A stretch of DNA of 64,000 nucleotides from Aphanomyces cochlioides (lineage: Eukaryota; Oomycota; Saprolegniomycetes; Saprolegniales; Verrucalvaceae): the NCBI GenBank assembly GCA_019828595.1, contig JAHQRK010000017.1:1178001-1242000 (forward strand), written 5' to 3'. The notes under the pieces were generated by a model, which searched no databases, was not told the origin of the DNA, and saw nothing but the letters and a program-made list of their open reading frames with translations. How positions within the stretch are numbered: the stretch's first letter is position 1; every line of letters begins with the position of its first letter. Positions 1 to 11,687 of this stretch are shown here, in pieces. The translations under genes and the position numbers were made by a program.

Positions 1-459
1 ATATGGAACAGGTTCGACGGCTTGACTATTTTGACCAATATTCATTGATAAACTAATTCAAAATAGTTATTGTGCTTTTGATACAAAATTGTGAGGAACT
101 GTTTGAATCGACCGAGGTTTCGAATCGATTCTGAATCGAACGGGCTTCTCTGATTGGCTAGAATTAAAAATTAAAATTAGTCAGCCAATCAGAATCGATC
201 CGCCGCCTGACTCACGCAAAACACACACTGACACACACCACTTCAGTATGATGAAATCGATTTGAAAATGAATTTGCATTTTGGTCAAAACCACAAATTT
301 GGTTGAAAATGACAATATACAAATACAAAATTCAATACTAAATATTTGGTCAAAATATATAATTGAGCCGAAAATGTATATTTTGACCCAAATGAATATC
401 CAGGCATTGGTCACATTGTGTTGTTCGTTGCCGGACGTCATTTTGTAAATCGCAACGTC
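1..459. repeat. AT-rich upstream region with dispersed repeat copy A
   Basis: No gene is visible here. Bases about 180-330 resemble bases about 6,520-6,697: both contain AGCCAATCAGAATCGA, then CACGCAAAACACAC, then a stretch with TCAAATCGATTT/TGAAATCGATTT and TTTTGGTC, ending in GACAATAT. The second copy is cut by a small TA-flanked element. The segment around 148-192 also forms an 11-bp inverted repeat (TCTGATTGGCT / AGCCAATCAGA), which contains a CCAAT box in each orientation and could serve as promoter or hairpin. Confidence 0.6.
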
Positions 460-1750
460 ATGACGCTCCCGTTGCCGAAAGACTTCTTCCAGTGTCCGCC
501 GCTGAGCGACAAGGACAAAGCATGTCTTCGAGAAATCGCTCGACAAGCTGCTCTTGACATTGTACGTGTGTGTTGATGAAATCTAGGATTCACTCAATGG
601 CGTTTGTTTTATGTAGGTGCAACTGACGCAACATCCAGATGCAGTGCACTGGCAACCAGTCCGACAGAGCAGCCGCCATGTCCGAGTCTTTCGTGGCATG
701 GATCCAAACACACCACCGTCGGTAGCAACGTGGTGTGGTATCACAAATCTCCATGCAACGATCGATGAAGTGGCGGATCTCTTTCGAGCAGAAACCACAG
801 AGCAGTACCAGGAGTACTGCCGCATGTTCTCGAAAGAGCTCATAGATGGAGCAACTTTGTACACGCTTGCCCAGCCAACGCCTGAATTCCCTCGACACTT
901 CATCGGCGTGAAATGGAATGCCTTTGAAACACCATTCCTCGTCAACAACCGCGACTTTTTGAACCTCGAGGCCCAGTTCGACGTTGAGTTCGAAGGTCGA
1001 CGGGGTTGGGTCCGTGTCTTCCGCAGTGTCCAACTGACTTGCTGCCCCGAATTCTCTAGTCTACTCGGCCTCATCCGCGCCGCGCAATATTGCACAGGAC
1101 ATGTCTTCTTTGAGTCTGACAAGCCAGGATATCTTCAACACACCCACTTGATTCAATGCGACCTTCGAGGCAACGTTCCAGCCTTTGCAGTTGCCATCGG
1201 CATGAAGAAACGATTCCGCCAAATGCTCGACTTCCGGCGCTACTTGTGCGAACGACGTCTGGCCCAAACAGAGTTTGTCAATGTGTCACAATTTACACCG
1301 AAGGATGAATGGGATCAATGCCATCTTTGCCGTCGATCGTTTGGTGTTTTACGGCGGCGGACAAAGGAACATTGCCGAAAGTGTGGCCAAGTTGTCTGTC
1401 TCGACTGTGTCAAGTCATGGGATATCCCAATCAACCACAAGTTTGTCTCGTTGCCCATTTGCACAAGATGTACGCACCAAGTGATTCAAGCAGACAGTGA
1501 CAGCGACTTGTCTTCAATGGACAACTCGGCAGCCAGACCAATTGTCATGGGTGGTGCAATGCTCTTTGCTCCTCCAAGCCCAGACGTCTACGACAAATCC
1601 GGCCCTCATCGCTTTTTGGTGTGCGATTGCGAGAAGGAGAGCAGAACAATTCCATCGCTTGGAGACGTTGAAGAGCCCTTTTTCTGTGCTGACGACATGT
1701 TCATTGACGATGTCAATATCATCCTCGGCACCATGAAAGACGTGAGCTAA
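460..1750 (+). CDS. START-like/FYVE zinc-finger protein
   Basis: Two exons, 460-561 and 617-1750, give a 411-residue protein; the 55-nt intron has GTACGT and TGTAG ends. The start ATG at 460 lies in a short first exon that joins in phase. The N-terminal two thirds resemble the START-like lipid-binding module common in oomycete FYVE proteins (family knowledge; no motif is diagnostic by eye). Around residues 240-300 a FYVE finger is visible: WDQCHLC, then HCRKCG, VCLDC and ICTRC supply the eight zinc ligands. The usual R(R/K)HHCR core is reduced to TKEHCRKC, so binding to phosphatidylinositol 3-phosphate may be weaker than in typical members. A role at endosomal membranes is expected. The acidic C-terminal tail is not recognised. 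Confidence 0.85.
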
Positions 1751-1931
1751 GGAGCGTTCTCCATCAAAGGCCTTCAATTGTAACAATATTAATATTATCC
1801 CAGTCTACTGTACTAGAAAAATTGAAGTCTTTGCTTCATATTACTGCTGACATTTTGTTAATTTTAGTATTTTCCCGAGTGATCTTCAAAATGTTGTCAG
1901 TAAATTGAAACAATTGTTGACAAAGTGAAAG
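1751..1931. other. Short intergenic spacer
   Basis: AT-rich 3' region of the FYVE gene and 5' region of the cystinosin-like gene. No coding signal seen. Confidence 0.6.
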
Positions 1932-2875
1932 ATGTGGGGATGCTCGAAGCGATCCCAAGTGATCTTCTTCATTGTGATCGTCAGCGCCGTGCTGACGCTC
2001 TTGACAGACAAAGGAAGACAACCCACATTGGATGAGCTCTCGATTTTCCTCGGTAGGACATGATGAGGCTAATCTGATTGATGCATCAGGATGGAGTTAC
2101 TTCACTTGCTGGAGTGTGAGTTTCTATCCCCAAGTGCTTCTGAACCATCGGCGTAAGAGCGTCGTCGGCCTCTCGCTCGACTTTTTACTGTAAGAAAGAG
2201 CACGATTGTCCATGGAGTGAACCTCTGTGCAGGCTCAATTTCGTCGGATTCCTCTCCTACACAGTCTACAACTTGGGCAAATACAACTCGGAATTGGATC
2301 ATGGAGGCGTGCAGCTCAATGACATTGTGTTTTCCATTCATGCGTTCGTTCTTACGACAGTTTGTGGCATTCAATGCTGCATCTATCGTAGGCCAGAGCA
2401 GCGTGTGGCCATTGCAACACGAGCAATGGTGTTTTTAGCCGCTCTTGGCGCTCTTCTCTTTGGCATTCTCGTCCCAATCTCTCGCGAGTCTGGCGTCTGG
2501 ACATTCCCCAACTTTCTGACCTACGTGGGCTGCATCAAGCTGGCCGTGACATTGATCAAGTACACCCCCCAAGCCTGGCTGAATTATACTCGAAAATCTA
2601 CTGACGGCTGGACAATTGACAATGTGCTGCTCGATATTTCGGGTGGCATGCTCTCTTTTGGGCAACTCATTGTCGATGTTGCGAGAGCGCGTAGCTGGAG
2701 TGCCGTTGTGGATAATCCTGTCAAAGTTGGCTTGAGTTTGGTCAGCATTGGCTTTGACGTGCTGTTCATTTGCCAGCACTATGTCTTGTATCCTGAAAAG
2801 CGTGCCTTGAAAGAAAAGCACGATGTGGCCGTCCTGGACGAGCAGAAGGAATGGCTCATGGAAGAATGGGTGTAG
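1932..2875 (+). CDS. Cystinosin-type lysosomal cystine/H+ symporter
   Basis: Three exons (1932-2052, 2090-2189, 2233-2875; introns 37 and 43 nt) encode 287 residues. Two PQ-loop motifs are present: one in exon 2 (FYPQVLLN) and one late in the protein (YTPQAWLN), followed by STDGWTIDN and LDISGG, the most conserved run of the cystinosin family. Hydrophobic stretches fit seven membrane helices, starting with a helix directly after the short N-terminus. The family exports cystine from lysosomes or vacuoles with protons. The human protein has a long glycosylated lumenal N-terminus, which is almost absent here; an unseen upstream exon cannot be excluded. Confidence 0.88.
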
Positions 2876-3677
2876 CTATCCTATCCTTGTCAATAACATG
2901 ACACTGAAAGACTTCTTACGTATTGTCATCCATCTTGCATCACAATGCAAGCAACGTCGTGCCCTTCCTGCCAGCATTTGGAAGCAATCTTCAGTCGCGC
3001 TGGTAGAAAGCTCAGTTGGACCACGCTCGTCTCTTAGATTGACTGTGAGCCAGGAATGCCATCGTTGCAGCACTACCTGGTATTCGTTTGGACTCCTTCG
3101 ATTTCAAGAATAAAGACACGACGGACATTTCACATGTGTGAAATTCAAGGGCAGTAACTCCGTCTGGGCTTTCCAAGCATGCCTGCTGCAACAAAAGACT
3201 TGATGAACGTCGCCTTCTTACAGGAGAGGAGCTTCCCATGTGTCTTCCAGATTGCATATGTCTCGACTCATAAGCACATGGCTGGTTGTCCTCTTCATCG
3301 AAGTGAGCTAGCAGCCAGTGGCTGCACAGCCTTTGAAAGCCCACGCCATTCATTCACTCTATCGACTTGATGCGTGTTGTAGCGCGCAGCACAACGCGAA
3401 AGCCGTTGTGCGTCATCGCATGAAAGCCGTTGTGCGTCATCGCGTGAAAGTCGGTGGTCCATGACTTCTTTGAAGTTCGAACTTCGGCCGCATAAACTGG
3501 AGGGGGCCCTCTAGCCTTCTTTCTCTCAAACTAAATAAATCTTTTATTTACATACTGATATTTTATGAGCTGGTTATAAACCAAAGCAATGCTACCTCTG
3601 ATATTTAATATATGTCGTTGATGAATATTTTAGTCATGACCGCGTGAATCCAATTGTGAATCAGCCATTTGGAAAAA
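2876..3677. other. Intergenic region with a small tandem repeat
   Basis: About 800 bp without a supported gene. Around 3,395-3,460 a roughly 24-bp unit (GAAAGCCGTTGTGCGTCATC) occurs twice in tandem, with a diverged third partial copy (GTGAAAGTCGGTGG). Short open frames here have no recognisable product. Confidence 0.5.
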
Positions 3678-4808
3678 ATGAGTGCCAAGGCGCAGAGCAA
3701 GGAGGACAAGAAGAAACTCGAGGTGAAGAAGGTCCCGAAGCCCAATACGTTCCTCGATTGGCTCTTGGTTTCACTTGTGGCTGTCGAATGCGTCGTGATT
3801 TGCCGCATCCTGCCGCAAGATTTGTTGCTCATGTTGGGTGGATTGATCGTTGTGGTTGCAGTGGCCGTCTGGCTTACCAAGGCTACATTCCGCGCTGGTG
3901 GTGGATACATCTCTCGCCATTACCTCAAGCATTTGGGCGATCCTCTCCGCAAGGAAGTCACGATGAAAAAATTCTGCGATCAATCGTGGCAGTTGGTCAT
4001 CCATGCCTCCATGACGATCTTGGAACTCGTCGTAATTTACGATGAACCCTGGTGGCATGACACCACGACTTGTAAGCTCAATCATCTCGGGCGCTCAGTT
4101 GCTCATGTTCATGCTTGTAGTGTGGAACCCGCAGAGCCCAACGTGTGAATTCCCAGAGCAAAAGTTCTTGACCAAGTTTTTGTACATTACTCAATTGGTA
4201 TGCCGTCCTTGGCATCAGTTTACTGAGCGCCATCATCCTTGTAGGCGATTTGGATTTACACGGCATTTTCGTGTAAATTCCTGGAAGAAATCCGCAAGGA
4301 TTACTTGATCATGATGTCGCACCACGTGGTGACGATTGCATTGGTGACTTGGAGCTACGCCATGGGTTTTCTCCCCGTCGGTGTCTTGGTTCTCATTATC
4401 CACGATGCGTCGGATGTTCCATTGGACTTGTTGAAAATGGCCAACTACATGAAGCTTGAAGATCGCAAGGGATGGTTCATCAGTGAAATCCTCTTTGTGA
4501 TCATGTTTTCTGGCTGGTTTTACCTCCGCGTGTACTTGTACCCTGCGAAATTGATCTACACGTCGTTTTGGGAAAACCGCGAAGCTTGCTGCCTTCCTCA
4601 CGTCGCGCACGATTTGAGCGAGCTCTTCCCATACCCTGGTCCTCCTTCCTGGTTTGCTTTCAACATTTTGCTCTGCTCGCTCTACGTTCTCCATCTCTGG
4701 TGGACATACTTGATCATCCGTCTCCTCAAGGGTGTGCTCACCAACAGCGTCCACGAAGTTGCTGAAGACGAATACGAAGGTGCCTCCGACTCGGGTAAAG
4801 ACGATTAG
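3678..4808 (+). CDS. Ceramide synthase (LAG1/TLC family), copy 1
   Basis: Exons 3678-4071, 4121-4197 and 4245-4808 give 344 residues; introns are 49 and 47 nt. ATG 3678 is chosen because the in-frame codon at 3669 is TTG. The LAG1 motif lies in exon 3: SHHVVTIALVTWSYAMG with the catalytic His pair, then LIIHDASDVPLDLLK, then MANY. Several membrane helices flank it and the tail is acidic (SGKDD). The family N-acylates sphingoid bases with acyl-CoA in the ER. An intact third copy at 20,261-21,368 and a dead second copy at 13,960-15,060 share the same two intron positions, so the three derive from one gene. No homeobox-like domain is present. Confidence 0.92.
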
Positions 4809-5105
4809 GTGCATGGATGTAATGAAAGTGCAATTTGCTTGCAAAAGGGCTTGTCATCCTTGCGACGAAACACCGCAGGAACACTTGCGAACTGCACGAC
4901 AAGCCTCCATTGCCGTCCTTACTCTTCTTAGTCTTGACAGGCTTTCGGATGAATGACTACATGGTTGACAGCAGACATGAACTCGCAAAATTTGCCTGTT
5001 GAGATCTTACACAACAGTACAGCAATGAATTCGTCGAGCCTTCCTGACAGCGTCCAAGAATGCATGCATCTGTGGCTTGGAAACTCGCAAGTCGATGATT
5101 TCTGC
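4809..5105. other. Intergenic, no gene seen
   Basis: The spacer between ceramide synthase copy 1 and the 3' end of the disrupted Crinkler gene. No supported feature. Confidence 0.5.
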
Positions 5106-6519
5106 TTACTCGACCGCAGGAGTCATGTCAAGAAAGCTTCTCCAGAGCTTTTCGTTCTCATCATGCTTCCACTGCATGGAGAAACAAAACGCCTCTGGAT
5201 TCTCCACGTGAACAAACGTCTTCATCACGAGTGGATCGTCGGTCGACGTTGATCCCTCTTTCAGACGACTGAAAACGCGATCTGCATTGAAAACCTTCAC
5301 GAAGATCTCGACGTAGACACGCAGATGAAAGTTTAATGATACATAGCCACCATTCATATGTACTTTGTATCTGCTGACAATGGATGGAGTCTCCTCGACA
5401 GATCCGGGAGGCATATTGACAATTGGAACGTCACAGCAGAGGCGCTCATAGAAGCCATGCATTTCACGAGAGAGTGCAAGTCGGTTGTTCGAGTCACGAT
5501 CGTACTTGGCAAACTCTCGTTTGTGGTCTCTGCTTTGCTTCTTTGACACCACAGAACAGCTTTCGGCATTGCCATACGGCAAGAAAAGCCGCTCGTGTTC
5601 AATGCGTTGATAACGAAACTCGTCCGTAGAGGTCAACGACATGGATGACGTCGTGTATTGCGGTGACTCCGTAGTAGATGGCACGCCTTCAACTTGCGCA
5701 ACACTTGTAGATGCAGGCGCCGCTAAGCACTTGCTGGGACGACCACCAAGACGTGGATTTCACCTTTTTTAGCGGCGCGCTGCATCAGGGAAACCAAACT
5801 CTGTGTGGAAGAATCCACTACAGGTCAATTTGTGGTCAGGTCATACGTCTGGTCAAGAGAGTTTTTTTGGCGAGGTCACGTGTAGGTCACACTCAGGTCA
5901 TGTCCGGGTCACTCATTTTCCACGTGTTATTGATGAGGTCACAGGTTAGGGTGAGAAAATCACAATATCGTGATGGGCATTTATATTTTGCAGATTTATT
6001 TTTCGGAACTATATGGAGTTTTCTCGGTCATGACTGTGGTCATAGTTCATTTTTGGTCGTTTTATGACCAGGATAAAATATTCTGTTTTTCATTTTTCTT
6101 TCACAATAGGACACCGAAAATCTTGTTTTCAAGCTTAAATCAGGCATAACAAGACATGTAAACGTTGTAATGACAGCTCTAGCAGTCGAGATGGCTCTTA
6201 TCATGGAGCATGATAATCTTGACCTTGGCAGGAGTGATGACAACGAGTGTTTGTATTAGCTTAAAATTAGTATGATGACCAGAGTTAAATATATCTCGAA
6301 TATTTATTCAGAAAAAGCCAATTTGGAAACTATATCTCTGATATTTATTTTCTTGGTCATGACCAGGGTCATGACCGCAAAATTTATATTTCAACTTCCA
6401 TTTTGGCAAAGATCAAGCTCCCATAGTCTAATCTTGCTGTTGATATTGTGAGATTCATTCTAAATAGTGAGATGGGCTAGAAATGTATCGATTTTTTTAA
6501 TCGATTTCCCAACCTCGCA

Positions 6520-6697
6520 GCCAATCAGAATCGAGTATTTAGCTAATCCACGCAAAACACACCCTAACACACCCTAATACACATGCAATTAATTTGACCA
6601 ATATTCGGTTCAACTTGGCTTCAGTATCGTCAAATCGATTTGGAAATGTGTTTGATTTTTGGTCGAAAATACAAATTTGACTGAAATTGACAATATT
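6520..6697. repeat. Dispersed repeat copy B (partner of 180-330)
   Basis: Shares AGCCAATCAGAATCGA, CACGCAAAACACAC, a TCAAATCGATTT run and TTGACAATAT with the start of the window. It is interrupted at 6,697-6,698 by the 351-bp TA-flanked element. Confidence 0.6.
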
Positions 6698-6698
6698 A

Positions 6699-7049
6699 GA
6701 GAGTTTTCGGACGCATTTTTCAGTTCAGATTCAAGCTATTTCCTCTGTAAAATAATATTTCCTGTATAAAATTGTTCTCAAGATTTAGTTTGCCCCAAAT
6801 ACACGTTGGTACACACACATGGGTGATCTGAATCTTGTACTAGTATACATTTTCGAGATACAGCGTCTGGATCTGAAACCAGATTTTAGATTTCAGGTAG
6901 GATAATTGCCTTCTGATTGGTTAATGACAAAAGCCCGTTTTCAATCTGAAATCGAATCTAAAAACCTTCCGAAATACACGTTTGGCCCGCATCAAATTTT
7001 AGATCGGATCTGAATCTGAATCTAAAATATTGTGTTTCCGAAAACTCTC
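6699..7049. mobile_element. 351-bp TA-flanked MITE
   Basis: The ends are GAGAGTTTTCGGA at the left and TCCGAAAACTCTC at the right, a perfect 13-bp inverted repeat, flanked by TA on both sides (6,697-6,698 and 7,050-7,051). The subterminal regions are rich in TCTGAATCT/AGATTCAGA palindromes. No reading frame is present. TA duplication and size suggest a Tc1/mariner-type MITE. Confidence 0.72.
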
Positions 7050-8921
7050 TATTCGTGCAGAATCTCAAAGATATCTACATTGGTGGTCAAACATAAAATC
7101 GGCGATGTCCATAGTTAAATTATCGTAAGCACCTTGGATTAGCATCGCATTGTGATGTGTATATCGTAGTCATCCTCAAGATGAGCCGCCATTAGGCACG
7201 TCTCTTATTGTACTCCATTCTTACTCTCAATTAGGCTATCAAGGTTGTGACTTCCGGGCGAAAACACGCGAGATGGAGAGAATGGCACTTGATTAGATCA
7301 CCGTGAATCCAAACTAAGGCTAGAAACATATCTGCCCTACAATGGCTCAGGACAAACTGTCCCTTACTGTGCCAATTGACGTACTATCATGATAAAACTG
7401 ACGCCTAGTCACGGCGCCTGGTCACTGATCTCATTTACTGGTTACAGCTGTACACACAGACCGAGAAGATGGCACATGACACAAGGATCGGCGCATGATG
7501 TAGCGCCCGACACAACAACTAAGGTAGTCTTGACGAAAAATAAATAAATCTACGTGAGTCCCAGTCTTTCACGTTATGAGGCGTACATTTGTATAGCTCC
7601 TCCCCAGAGCACATTATGGGTGTCTGTTTACTTGAGAGTTACTCAAGAAGAAGAGCTGAAATTCTTCTACGTGAGAAGAGAGATCTTAGAGCTTGGCATC
7701 ACAAGAACTTCAGGGTAAGACTTAATCTGCCTTTAATACTATCTGTCCTCGACGAACTTGGCCCTACTTGACAGTTGCCTTCGAGGCCACATTGCAGACA
7801 TTATTGTTTGGTTAAACTTGACAAAGTAGCCTAAGTAGATAATTGTAATGGACCTTTAGCGTCGTTGACCCGAGATGAATCGCAAGACATATCAAACAGA
7901 GCGAACGACGTTAATAATTATCGGTTGTATGATGTATGTAGACGTGATTAAGTTCACCATCATTGAGTGATGTGAAATGCAAAAGCTCTCAGAAGCTTTA
8001 CCTATTTGGGGCATGTGCTTTCCAATTCAGCGTGCATGCGCATTGTGAGTTTAAGCGTGTGTTTTGTCAGTATTTTAGAGAGCAATAGCTCAAAGGAAAG
8101 CCCTTCTCTTTCGACGCCTAATCAAAACTGAATCTAATTTACGCCACCATTTCTGACCCCTTGTTGCTTGCGCGCTTCTCATTTGCAGCATTGAACTGCT
8201 GGTAGATGTTACGAGTTGTTGTGGCCACCGTCGGTCATTCTCTAAAAGCAGTTGTTTCACGTAACGATTCCAAGCCATGAATAGCGTAAAATGTTGTGGC
8301 TACTCTAGATTCACCGCTAGAAGTGGTAGGTTTAGTGCCAAATGCGTAGAGCATTCTATTTGCAATTCCTTCCGTCTTCGAACTCATTTCTCACTGTCTC
8401 GTTTTCCAGATAGTATTGCAGAGTATTCTACGTGTCATGAGAAAGCTGATTAGATCCCATCGGAAAGACTTTAAGTCTCCTACATGTCTGCGGGAAGTGT
8501 CGATGAGCCGTCAGTCTCTTTGCGCAAGCTCCTTTGGAAGATGTGACCTATATTTGGTAAGAGTATTGTGACCGCCCAGATCACGCGTAGATCACGTGAC
8601 CTAGAGGCGTGACCTGACCCGGCGATGACCTGTTTTTTACCTTACCCTCTGTGTGACGGATACGACAGCCTGGATCTATTTCCTTCTTCATGATATCACG
8701 GATCGCTGCAGCAGCCATGCCTTCTTTCAACTGCAGCACATCAGGATCGTCCGTCTTGAGCCAGTTGCCGCCCTTCTTTGAGACGTAAAGCTCAAGGTAC
8801 TCTGCAGCAAACGAGTAGAAGTTTTTCTTCATAATCATTTCCTATAATTCCCATACTTTCTTTCCATCCTCGATGTTGACACTGAAGACGCTTGGATCGC
8901 CGACCACCATACACGTCAACG

Positions 8922-9168
8922 TGTTGGAACGCTAGTTCCTTCAGGCGCAAAGGTGAGTCGGTGGCTGTGAGGCCACGAGTGCTTTTTGAAAAGTATATTG
9001 ATGGTTAGCTCAGAGCCTTCCTACATGAATTGTGCGCATAGCTTCCTGTGCACGACTTCTCTAAATCTATAGCTGTTCTCTAATCTAATATGCAAAGCTC
9101 GGGTGTTTTCCATGACCATGGTGCATGAACAATTGTGATCCTCCGAGAAGGACCAACACCTCTCAACA
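8922..9168 (-). repeat. 3' LTR of the copia element
   Basis: 247 bp, starting TG and ending CA on the minus strand (TGTTGAGAGG ... GTTCCAACA). It is identical by eye to 13,577-13,823. A purine-rich tract (AGGGGAG) lies directly against its inner edge at about 9,169-9,176 and fits the polypurine tract. Confidence 0.92.
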
Positions 9169-9179
9169 CTCCCCTGTGT

Positions 9180-11687
9180 TGGTTCTGGAGGTGGATCGCA
9201 AACTGGGCGCCGCTTGGGACTTGGGTTGGTATAAGTCGTCTTCTGATTGGCTGATTTCGTCCAACTGCCTCATCTCATTTTTGTTTTCCGGACGCATTGC
9301 CACAGTTTTGAATTTGTCGATGGCGGCTCAAGTTGAGACTTTGGTCAGCACGTCAGCGAGTTGGTCCGCGCTGCCGACGTGGCGCAGGTCGAGCACGTTT
9401 GCTTGGATGAGCTGGCGAATGAAATGGTGCCGCACTTCGATGTGCTTGCTGCGCGATGCAACGCCAATGTTTTCCGCCGTGGAAATTGCCGCCTTGTTGT
9501 CGCACTAGGTAAGAGTCGCTTGTTCTTGTTTCATGTTCATGTCTTCGAGTAGGCCGCGAAGCCACACCAGTTCCTTCGCCAGCTCAGCTAGCGCCACGTA
9601 TTCGGCCTCGCATGTCAACATCGCAACGACCCGCTGACGTGCTGACTTCCAAGACACGATGCCGCCACCGATAAAGCAAACGAAGCCCGTGGTTGACCGC
9701 CGGTCAGGTCTTGTCGCCCAGCTTGAGTCACAGTACCCGACGAGGTTGGCGTCAAGCGAGCTGAAGATTAGTCCGGAGCTGATGGTTTGCTTGACGTATC
9801 GAAGGACTCTCGCTTGGCGCCGACGGCGTGGGGTGCGCGCGGATCATGAAGGTGGCGCGACAAGCGCTGAACGGCGTGCAATATGTCAGGCCGTGTGCAT
9901 GTCATGAAATACATCAGCGACCCGACCATCGAGCGGTAAGTTTCTTGGTCAGTCGGTGGCTGACAGTTGTCATGCCATAGGTCTTCACGGTCGTCGACTT
10001 CTGGGGTGGTGTACCCATGACATGCACTCATGCCGAAGCGGGCAAGTATCTTCCGGGCGTATGTCTCTTGCGTCAAGGTAATCTTGCCTTTGGTCGTGTC
10101 ATAACTGATCTTGATGCCTAGGAAGTATGACATCTCCCCTTGGCGCTTGAGCTTCATTTTTCTTTCGAGCTCGTCGAGGATCGAGTTGGCCTTGGCTGTC
10201 GTCCGAGCGAACACCAAGAAGTCGTCAACGTAAGTCGCAACCATTTCCAATTCTTCACCATGTTGTCTTAGATAAAGACACGGATCGTAGTCGCTTGGAC
10301 GAAAGCTAAGACCAACCACGATCTTACGACAGTGTTCAAACCAAGCGAGAGCCGCTTGTTTCAAGCCGTACAGCGCCTTGATCAGCAGCAACTTGCGGTT
10401 GGTGCCATCGCTGTGTCCAGGCGGCTGGTCGACGTAAATCAGCACGTCTTTGTCGACGGGCGCCTGGACAAAGGCCGTGTCTGCATCAGCTTGGAGAACT
10501 GTTAGCTTCTTGGCCGCTGTCAGTGCCATGCAAGTCCGAAGAGCTGTCATCTTGATGACGGGGGAGAATGTATCGAGGTAATCCACTCCTTGAATTTGAC
10601 TGAATCCTTTGCAAACTAGCCGCGCTTTGTATCGGACGACTTCACCAGCCGCATTCGTCTTCTTTGCGTACGTCCACCGGCTGCAAATTGACTTGCGTCC
10701 CGGTGGGAGGTCAACCAGCTTCCACGTGCCGGCTTCACGCAGTTGCTTGAGTTCGGTTTGCTCAGCCTTCGCCCACTCGTTGTGGTCCTTCATGGTCATT
10801 GCTTCGCGATGGCTCTGTGGGACGTCGACTGGTGGCGTCATGGCTGAGCAAGCGAACTCGACGCCGTCGATTGTCATTGAAGTTGTCACGTGGGAGTCGT
10901 CCACTACCCAGTTGGCGTCGGCGTTGGAATCGAGCGACTCGCTGCCGGCTCCAGGTGACTCTTGCGTGGGGTTGTCGGTGCGTCGTCCATTGCCAGCGTC
11001 GACGTCTCGATTGGGTGGACGCAACTTGTCTCGTGGGCGGAGGACCATCCCAGTTGGCATTACGCTTCGTTCATCATTTGTACGTGACCCAATATCACTT
11101 CTCTTGAAGCGATCGAGTAGGCGAAGCGTGGATTTTGTCTGCTCGTCGACAACCGAGCTCCTCGTGAGGAGCCGCTTCGCCGTGGGTGGTGCCGATCGAA
11201 TGGGTTCAATGGCTTTGGTTGTTTCTTGGTGGTGTGGTGGCTTGTCAGTGGGTTTGTCGTTGGTCGGTGCTAGTCGGCTGGTCGATTGGGTGCGTGTCTC
11301 CTCCTCTTCATCATCGTCACTGTCGTCGGTTGTGAATAGGTAGTCGTCCAACTTCGCGCGCTCGCCAAGGAATTCTTCTTCACAGAAGGTAACATGCACG
11401 CCGGTGACCATCTTATTTGACTCTAAGTCGTAGAGCTTCCAAGCTCGTTGATGCTCGGCATAGCCCATGAAGACACACTTGGACGCCTTTGGTGCCAGCT
11501 TGTCGCGACGTGTCGGGTCCTTGACCATGTTGTAGGTTACGCAACCGACCGAAGCTTGGCGCGGTGACCAGTGAGTGCGTGGATTGGTGTGGTGGTGGCC
11601 GCGGGCCGTGAAGAACGCGATTTTGGACGCAGGCGGCGGTGTTGACGGCCTCAGCCCACCATCGCCTAGCCAATCCAGCATGGGCAA
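9180..11687 (-). pseudogene. copia pol: reverse transcriptase and RNase H
   Basis: The longest open piece is 9,768-11,687. It begins with the tail of the integrase/linker region (FMGYAEHQRAWKLYD) and continues into the copia reverse transcriptase: TYAKKTNAAGEVVRYKARLV, DTFSPVIKMTALR, the QADADTAFVQA segment with the first catalytic Asp, and the YVDDFLVF box with the catalytic Asp pair. The RNase H domain follows in another frame below 9,830 (YCDSSWATRPDRRSTTG, SRSKHIEVRHHFIR, ADQLADVLTK), so a frameshift separates the two. A TGA stop follows DVLTKVST near 9,330 while coding-like sequence continues in frame. It cannot make a full polyprotein as read. Confidence 0.88.

Larger units (their letters stand above)
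5807..8646. mobile_element. 2.84-kb TIR element, hAT-like by 8-bp target duplication, non-autonomous
   Basis: The left end begins GGAAGAATCCACTACAGGTC; the right end, read on the opposite strand, begins GGTAAGGTAAAAAACAGGTC. Both continue into GGTCAGGTCA. The flanks carry the 8-bp direct repeat CTCTGTGT at 5,799-5,806 and 8,647-8,654. Multiple AGGTCA half-sites lie near both ends. No transposase reading frame was found inside; the internal frames (for example near 7,589 and 8,090) have no recognisable product. A 351-bp TA-flanked element (6,699-7,049) is nested within. A 462-bp relative lies at 15,980-16,441. An 8-bp duplication is typical of hAT elements, but the superfamily call is inference. 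Confidence 0.75.

Noticed and set aside
5106..5684. A stand-alone hypothetical gene with an HNH-like core
   Set aside because: It has no ATG at its 5' edge and its upstream text carries the CRN motif IHVLVVVP; it is better read as the C-terminus of the interrupted Crinkler gene.
10609..11343. A 244-codon + strand gene inside the copia element
   Set aside because: It is the antisense shadow of the reverse transcriptase region and is Ser/Arg-rich without motifs.
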